From NCBI GenBank assembly GCA_903896915.1, contig CAITZN010000472.1:1-11066 (forward strand): 11,066 nt of DNA. The letters are read 5' to 3'. The translations under genes were made by a program, and so were the position numbers. Shown piece after piece: positions 6,656 to 11,066 of this stretch (its first letter is position 1; every line of letters begins with the position of its first letter). The DNA is from an uncultured bacterium. GTDB lineage: Bacteria > Desulfobacterota > Desulfobulbia > Desulfobulbales > Desulfobulbaceae. The notes beneath the pieces were generated by a model. That model was not told the DNA's origin and made no database searches. It saw nothing but the letters and a program-made list of their open reading frames with translations.

Positions 6656-8548
6656 ATGAAATTCCCTATTGATTTGTCAGCGTACAAGCCTTTGCGCTTC
6701 TCCATTACCCAGGAGGGGTTGACTGCAGAGCAGCGCTCGACCTTGCTCCACAATATCAGTCTGGTGCGCGACAGTATCGTTTTTTTCACCGCTCTGGCTA
6801 ATACCAAGGGCCTGGGCGGCCATACCGGAGGCGCCTATGACATCGTGCCCGAGCTGCTGATCGTCGATGGATTTATGAAAGGTGACGCGTCCTGTTATCC
6901 CGTCTATTTTGATGAGGCCGGACACCGGGTTGCCATTCAGTACATCATGGCGGTGCTTAACGGCTTCAAACAGCCGGAATCGTTGCTTCATTACCGTGAA
7001 TTTGGCAAGGGATTCTACGGCCATCCTGAACGCAGTGAAGAGGATGGTATCTTCTTCAGCTCCGGTCGTTTGGGGCATATGTGGAGCCATGTAAATGGCG
7101 TGGCTGAGGCGCAAACGGGTAAGGCCGTTTTCATGTTCGGCAGCGACGGCTCTCAGCAGGAGGGCGATGACGCCGAGGCTGCCCGTTATGCAGTGGCGCG
7201 GAAACTTAATGTCAAGCTGTTACTTGATGACAATAACGTCACCATCGCCGGTCACCCGAGTGACTACCTGCAGGGGTACGATCTGGAGCGGACGCTTTCC
7301 GGCCATGGTCTGGCAACCCATACCTGCAACGGCGAGGATATCGACAGTCTTTTTGCCTGCATTAGCAAGGCTATTGCTGCGGCAGGGCCGGTTGCAGTTG
7401 TCATTAAACGGCCGATGGCGGTTGGCGTAGCCGGGATCGAAGGGCTGCCCAAGGGCCACGATGTCATTCCGGTGCCCTTGGCCATCGATTATCTTACGGC
7501 CAAAGGGCACAAAGCGGCAGTAGCTATGCTGCAACTGAAGCCTGCTAAGGCTGAAAAGGTTGTGTATCTGGGCAGCTCAGTGGAATCAGCCAAAAACCGG
7601 GACGAGTTTGGCAAGATTGTCAGCGACCTCATCAAGGGGATGGATAATCCCACCAGCCGGGTTCTGGTGGTGGATTCCGATCTTGAAGGTTCCTGCGGCC
7701 TGCACCATATCCGTAAAAATTGCCCGGAGGTCTATGTCCACGGCGGCATCATGGAGCGCAATAATTTTTCGGTGGCTGCCGGATTTGGTTCTGCTCCCAG
7801 TAAACAGGGGGTTTTTGGGACGTTTGCCGCCTTTCAGGAGATGGTGATTTCTGAAATCACCATGGCCCGCCTCAATCAGGCCAATGTCCTGGCTCATTTT
7901 TCTCATTCCGGGGTTGATGACATGGCTGACAACACCTGTCATTTCGGCATTAACAATTTTTTTGCCGACAATGGCCTGGCCGAACATGATCAAACCAGGC
8001 TCTACTTCCCCGCCGATGCCCTGCAATTGAAGGCGATCCTGGGTTCGATCTTCCATAATCCCGGTTTGCGCTTCGTCTATTCGACCCGTTCAGGAACTCC
8101 CTACATCCTCAACGAACAAGGCGAAAAACTGTATGGTGACGGCTATACCTTTAAGCCGGATACTGACGAGGTCATCCGCGAAGGGCGTGACGGTTATATC
8201 GTTGCCTACGGGGAAATGCTCTACCGCTGCCTCCATGTGGTTGAACTGCTCAAGGCTGAGGATATCCATATCGGCTTGATCAACAAACCGGTGCTCAATG
8301 TGATTGATGAGGCTGCGCTGGCCACGGTGGGTGATAGTCCGCTTGTGCTGGTGGTGGAGACCCAGAACAGTAAGACCGGGTTGGGAATTCGCTTTGGCAG
8401 CTGGCTGCTGGAGCGTGGCTACACCCCGAAGTACGGATACATGGGAACCTGGAAGGATGGGGCTGGCGGCCTTGCCGAGCAGATTCCGTATCAGGGACTG
8501 GGACTGGATGCGATTCGCGACAAGGTGCTCCAGATGCTGAAGGGCTGA
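6656..8548 (+). CDS. transketolase-like thiamine-diphosphate enzyme, non-canonical
   Basis: The 630-residue protein has the full three-domain transketolase plan. The N-terminal TPP (PP) domain spans about 25-270, with GHTGGAYD at 55-62 in place of the usual GHPGxPMG. The TPP/Mg site is GSDGSQQEG at 162-170 followed by DDNNVTIAG at 191-199, the usual GDG...N spacing. The Pyr domain spans about 335-490, with GIMERNN at 364-370 placing E367 as the TPP-activating glutamate (GVREHNM in E. coli) and HSGVDDMADNTCHFG at 417-431. The C-terminal domain covers 510-630. Transketolase shifts two-carbon ketol units between sugar phosphates in the pentose-phosphate and Calvin-type pathways. The altered motifs mean a related ketol-transfer or decarboxylase role cannot be excluded, so I give no symbol. 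I chose ATG 6656 because AGGA lies 7 bases upstream; ATG 6641 has none. The gene is monocistronic with a strong terminator after it. Confidence 0.85.
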   Translation: MKFPIDLSAYKPLRFSITQEGLTAEQRSTLLHNISLVRDSIVFFTALANTKGLGGHTGGAYDIVPELLIVDGFMKGDASCYPVYFDEAGHRVAIQYIMAVLNGFKQPESLLHYREFGKGFYGHPERSEEDGIFFSSGRLGHMWSHVNGVAEAQTGKAVFMFGSDGSQQEGDDAEAARYAVARKLNVKLLLDDNNVTIAGHPSDYLQGYDLERTLSGHGLATHTCNGEDIDSLFACISKAIAAAGPVAVVIKRPMAVGVAGIEGLPKGHDVIPVPLAIDYLTAKGHKAAVAMLQLKPAKAEKVVYLGSSVESAKNRDEFGKIVSDLIKGMDNPTSRVLVVDSDLEGSCGLHHIRKNCPEVYVHGGIMERNNFSVAAGFGSAPSKQGVFGTFAAFQEMVISEITMARLNQANVLAHFSHSGVDDMADNTCHFGINNFFADNGLAEHDQTRLYFPADALQLKAILGSIFHNPGLRFVYSTRSGTPYILNEQGEKLYGDGYTFKPDTDEVIREGRDGYIVAYGEMLYRCLHVVELLKAEDIHIGLINKPVLNVIDEAALATVGDSPLVLVVETQNSKTGLGIRFGSWLLERGYTPKYGYMGTWKDGAGGLAEQIPYQGLGLDAIRDKVLQMLKG

Positions 8549-8576
8549 GAGCGACCAGATAACCTTTTTTGGCGGT

Positions 8577-8588
8577 CCCCCTCGGGGG
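8577..8588. repeat. C5/G5 inverted repeat between transketolase gene and its terminator
   Basis: CCCCC (8577-8581) and GGGGG (8584-8588) can fold into a very short stem, realistically CCCC-CTCG-GGGG with a four-base loop. A T-tract lies before it (8564-8569) but none follows, so it is not itself an intrinsic terminator on either strand. Confidence 0.35.
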
Positions 8589-8608
8589 CAACCCCACACT
8601 GTCATGAA

Positions 8609-8646
8609 CCGGAGATGCCTTCCAGAGGAAGCATCTCCGGTTTTTT
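8609..8646 (+). terminator. intrinsic terminator of the transketolase-like gene
   Basis: CCGGAGATGC (8609-8618) pairs perfectly with GCATCTCCGG (8631-8640). The stem can continue inside as TTCC/GGAA past a bulged C. Six T residues follow (8641-8646). This is a textbook Rho-independent terminator, about 60 bases after the stop. Confidence 0.9.
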
Positions 8647-8685
8647 GTTGATGAGGTATCTCAAGCAAGCGTCCTCTTGTTGAGC

Positions 8686-8719
8686 AAAAAAAACGGGTCC
8701 TTGCACCATGCAAGGACCC
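8686..8719 (-). terminator. intrinsic terminator of pckG
   Basis: Read on the minus strand, an 11-bp perfect stem (arms 8719-8709 and 8705-8695, GGGTCCTTGCA and its complement) with a three-base loop is followed by one G and eight T residues (the A-run at 8686-8693 on the plus strand). It lies about 36 bases beyond the pckG stop. Confidence 0.92.
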
Positions 8720-8754
8720 TGAAGAATAAGGGCTAAATTGAGCGATCAGCCCGC

Positions 8755-10689
8755 TTACAAATCCTGGGGCTTGACAATCTCTCCTTTTGCAGCTTTGAGC
8801 GCCAGCAGCGCTGCTTTCTGTTCGGCATATACGGCAAATAACCGTTCAGAGACCCCTTGTTCTTTCCGCCAGGCAGCATCCTGCAGATCAATCCGGGCAA
8901 TGACGTTGTCGATATACAGAGAAAACTGCATGGTGTAGAGCGCTTCGGTATACTCCTTGTTAATGGTCTCCTGAAACAGCCGTTTGAGATCCTCATATTT
9001 TGGGATCAGGCCGATCGGGGTGTCAATGGCCTGGACTTCGCCGTGGGTGAAGAGATCCAGCCAGCCCAGCCAGACGTGCACATCTTTCTTTTCCCCTAAC
9101 AAGCCTTTGCCGCTGCCGCCTCGGGCCTCATGGGTAAGAAAGTAGTTCAGGCCGGCCATGGCCGGTTTTTGGGTCATCTTGCTGTTGCCGTAAAAATTGA
9201 GCTGGGCATCGAGGTAATCGGCCATCGTTCCAGCCACAAAGGGTGTATTAGCCCAAGGCTGTCGGTTTACGCCGCTGGTGCCAATTTCTGCTGCAGTCGC
9301 TTTGGAGACGATGGAAGCACCGATGGTCACCCCGGCATCCATGCTTTTTGCCACCCAGATAGGGGGCATGGTGTTGCTGTCGCGGCCGGAATAAGTGATG
9401 ACTTTGATAACGATACCGGCAGGGTCGGCATTAGCCTCCTTGTTGTGGTTGCCGACCGCTTCGGCCATCAGGGTGCAACGTGAGTTCGGATGCGACATGG
9501 CCACATCGGTCATCCCTTTGGTCCACGGTCCTTGATAGTTGGTTCCACGGTCGGGGATGGGGTCACCGTCGCCGACCCAACGCGGGTTGTTCTGTTCGTC
9601 CACCAGCACGTTGGAGAAGATGACTTCTGCTCCTGGCTGCCGCAGGCATTGCATTAAGTGGGGGTCACCCTCTAGATTGACATCCTCGATGATGCCGAAA
9701 ATGCCAATTTCAGGATTAACCGCCCGCAGGGTACCGTCATCGCCGATCCACATCTGGGCCAGATCGTCGCCAATAAAGTCGCTGCCGACCATGGCGGTGG
9801 TGGTTTTGCCGCAGCCGGAAGGCGCCGCACCGGCAAAATAAGTTTTTCTGCCCTCCGGGCCGGTCATGCCGGTTATGAACATGTGCTCGGAGAGTTCTTC
9901 GCCATTGTATTTATACATAGCGCAGTCGGAGGCGAAGCGGTGGTTACCCTTTTTCATCAACAGGGTGTTGCCCGCATAGGTGCAGAAGGTCGAAAAGGTG
10001 GTCTGCCAGCTGCGATCCATATAGATGCGGACTTTGGGGATATCCTCCGAGCGATTAGGGCCTTCGGAGTGGACATTGGTGAAGAATTCGCCCCTCCGGG
10101 TAACCTCAGCGTCAAAATCGGCATAACAGTTGCGGTAGAGTAGTTCCGCTGAATGGAAAACATAGGTGGAGCTGGAAATTTCAATGGCTGGAATTGAAGC
10201 CCTGGCGCCCACTGGGCCGCGGCTATAGAAACCGACGATCATGGTTTTGCCGTTCATGATGCCGCGCATGTGCTCGCTGATATAGGCGTGAGACTGGGCG
10301 CGTAATTCTTTTTTGGCAAGTGACGAGACCGGTTCACCCTCGTTGATGATGTAAAAGGTTTGGTCGACCATCCGCCCCTGATCCTCAGGCAGATCGAAAT
10401 GAATGGTGTGGCCTGGGATGGCAAGCGCCGTCTCTTCACCTTTTTCAAGACTCATCCGCCGAATTTTTTCACGATCTTCATCGCTACCGGTATGGATATA
10501 GATCTGTTCCGGTTCGCACATGGCAATGGCGTTTGCAACTTTCAACAGCGCTTCTTCGTTAGTAATCGTGGCGAGCCGGGCGAGATGTATCGTGTCGAGC
10601 CTTTGCTCAAACAGATTCTTTGCCTCGTCCAGTGTCCTTATGCCGCCAACAGCTGATAAAATATCGACGCCTTTCTTGAACTCCAACAT
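8755..10689 (-). CDS. pckG: phosphoenolpyruvate carboxykinase, GTP type
   Basis: PEPCK interconverts oxaloacetate + GTP with PEP + CO2 + GDP, the entry to gluconeogenesis or, in reverse, an anaplerotic CO2-fixing step. The 644-residue length suits the GTP family rather than the shorter (about 540) ATP family. The nucleotide P-loop is APSGCGKTTTAM at 289-300, and its cysteine C293 is in the position of the hyper-reactive cysteine of vertebrate enzymes (normally SACGKTN). A metal-binding kinase-2 segment FIGDD is at 305-309. NPEIGIFG (325-332), IFSNV (357-361) and EGPNRSED (209-216) are further landmarks, and the C-terminus has EDLKRLFQETINKEYTEAL (566-584). Substitutions such as GCGKTT for ACGKTN and a long N-terminal region suggest the archaeal/deltaproteobacterial branch. 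The ATG at 10689 has an excellent GGAGG four bases upstream. The gene is monocistronic, with its own terminator. Confidence 0.92.
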   Translation of the reverse strand: MLEFKKGVDILSAVGGIRTLDEAKNLFEQRLDTIHLARLATITNEEALLKVANAIAMCEPEQIYIHTGSDEDREKIRRMSLEKGEETALAIPGHTIHFDLPEDQGRMVDQTFYIINEGEPVSSLAKKELRAQSHAYISEHMRGIMNGKTMIVGFYSRGPVGARASIPAIEISSSTYVFHSAELLYRNCYADFDAEVTRRGEFFTNVHSEGPNRSEDIPKVRIYMDRSWQTTFSTFCTYAGNTLLMKKGNHRFASDCAMYKYNGEELSEHMFITGMTGPEGRKTYFAGAAPSGCGKTTTAMVGSDFIGDDLAQMWIGDDGTLRAVNPEIGIFGIIEDVNLEGDPHLMQCLRQPGAEVIFSNVLVDEQNNPRWVGDGDPIPDRGTNYQGPWTKGMTDVAMSHPNSRCTLMAEAVGNHNKEANADPAGIVIKVITYSGRDSNTMPPIWVAKSMDAGVTIGASIVSKATAAEIGTSGVNRQPWANTPFVAGTMADYLDAQLNFYGNSKMTQKPAMAGLNYFLTHEARGGSGKGLLGEKKDVHVWLGWLDLFTHGEVQAIDTPIGLIPKYEDLKRLFQETINKEYTEALYTMQFSLYIDNVIARIDLQDAAWRKEQGVSERLFAVYAEQKAALLALKAAKGEIVKPQDL

Positions 10690-10733
10690 CCTGCCTCCGT
10701 GGAATTATTCTCTCTACTGTGTTGATTATGGGG

Positions 10734-10751
10734 AACTGTGCGCGGACAGTT
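10734..10751. repeat. inverted repeat in the pckG leader or promoter
   Basis: AACTGT (10734-10739) and ACAGTT (10746-10751) form a 6-bp stem with a GC-rich six-base loop. The element lies 45-62 bases upstream of the pckG ATG, so it may be in the leader RNA or be a regulator site. Confidence 0.3.
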
Positions 10752-10782
10752 GCTAATAATTGTGTAAACAGCATTTATTAGC
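10752..10782. repeat. 8-bp inverted repeat upstream of pckG, possible operator
   Basis: GCTAATAA (10752-10759) and TTATTAGC (10775-10782) are perfect inverted half-sites 15 bases apart, centre to centre 23 bases (about two helical turns). AT-rich arms with this spacing are a plausible binding site for a dimeric transcription factor controlling pckG. The factor is unknown. Confidence 0.35.
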
Positions 10783-10882
10783 TCGATTTTTGGGAATAAG
10801 CAAACATGAATGCAGTTTATTTGAGTTTTTTGCAGGGGCAATGCAACGTGTGTGAACAGGTGCCATATTCGGGTACGTTGTG

Positions 10883-10906
10883 AAGAGACAAAAGAGATTG
10901 TCTCTT
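10883..10906. repeat. 9-bp hairpin AAGAGACAA / TTGTCTCTT
   Basis: AAGAGACAA (10883-10891) and TTGTCTCTT (10898-10906) are perfect inverted arms with the six-base loop AAGAGA, which repeats the start of the arm. No T-tract follows on either strand, so it is not an intrinsic terminator. It may be an operator or an RNA structural element. Confidence 0.45.
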
Positions 10907-11060
10907 GTAAATGATGCTCTCATGAAGGTTTGAGGGGAAGCAGGTTTCGTCGTATGCGAACAATGCTTAACAGATTGTTTTATAATAAAATTATCATCGT
11001 TGACATCGGTGTTATGAGGGCTGTTGTTTGAGTTTCCCCTCCATTTTCAGGAGTTCCTAT

Positions 11061-11066
11061 GTGAAA
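11061..11066 (+). CDS. start of a gene running off the right edge
   Basis: AGGAG at 11049-11053 is a good ribosome-binding site 7 bases before GTG AAA at 11061. The overlapping ATG at 11059 is followed at once by TGA, so GTG is the only usable start here. Only two codons (M-K) are inside the window and nothing can be said about the product. Confidence 0.5.

Larger units (their letters stand above)
10690..11060. other. non-coding region between pckG and the right-edge gene
   Basis: No gene is visible. Towards pckG it holds two inverted repeats (10734-10751 and 10752-10782), and further right a 9-bp hairpin (10883-10906). A TATAAT at 10981-10986 reads rightward without a good -35. A perfect TTGACA at 11000-11005 reads rightward without a good -10 at the right distance. 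The region is AT-rich, as expected for a divergent promoter region. I recognise no known riboswitch or small RNA. Confidence 0.4.

Noticed and set aside
1..11066. Mobile element, defence island or CRISPR array
   Set aside because: No transposase, integrase, phage structural gene, direct-repeat array or tRNA-associated boundary is visible; gene content is mostly core metabolism.

Overview
The window looks like an ordinary chromosomal stretch of a mesophilic Gram-negative bacterium, roughly 50-55% GC by eye. The gene content (E. coli-type NadA, PurU, a divergent transketolase and a GTP-type PEP carboxykinase close to archaeal/deltaproteobacterial forms) makes a Desulfobulbales-like member of the Thermodesulfobacteriota (old Deltaproteobacteria) my best guess. 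This is an impression from memory of protein families and was not tested. I see no rRNA, tRNA, CRISPR array, insertion sequence or phage gene.

Layout, left to right. Positions 1-797 (+) hold the C-terminal part of a Bcr/CflA-like drug-efflux MFS transporter. Positions 841-2166 (-) hold a protein whose C-terminus has the DGA and RHR motifs of the diadenylate cyclase (DisA_N/DAC) fold. It is transcribed divergently from nadA (2417-3475, +), quinolinate synthase. Convergent to nadA is a HAD-superfamily phosphatase-like gene (3497-4579, -). After a 390-base gap rich in inverted repeats comes purU (4971-5852, +), formyltetrahydrofolate deformylase. It converges on a small conserved protein resembling DUF7352 (5865-6170, -). 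A gap of about 480 bases leads to a non-canonical transketolase-like TPP enzyme (6656-8548, +) and then to pckG (8755-10689, -). Each of these last two has its own clear intrinsic terminator in the shared 3' region. The right end (10690-11060) is non-coding with several inverted repeats, and a new gene appears to start with GTG at 11061.

The genes are almost all single units on alternating strands, so there is no obvious operon. Functionally they are central-metabolism housekeeping genes: NAD precursor synthesis, one-carbon/formate balance for purines, pentose-phosphate carbon shuffling and gluconeogenesis. The least ordinary items are the orphan DAC-like protein, which shares an intergenic region with nadA, and the divergent transketolase. 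I see no multi-gene novel system here.
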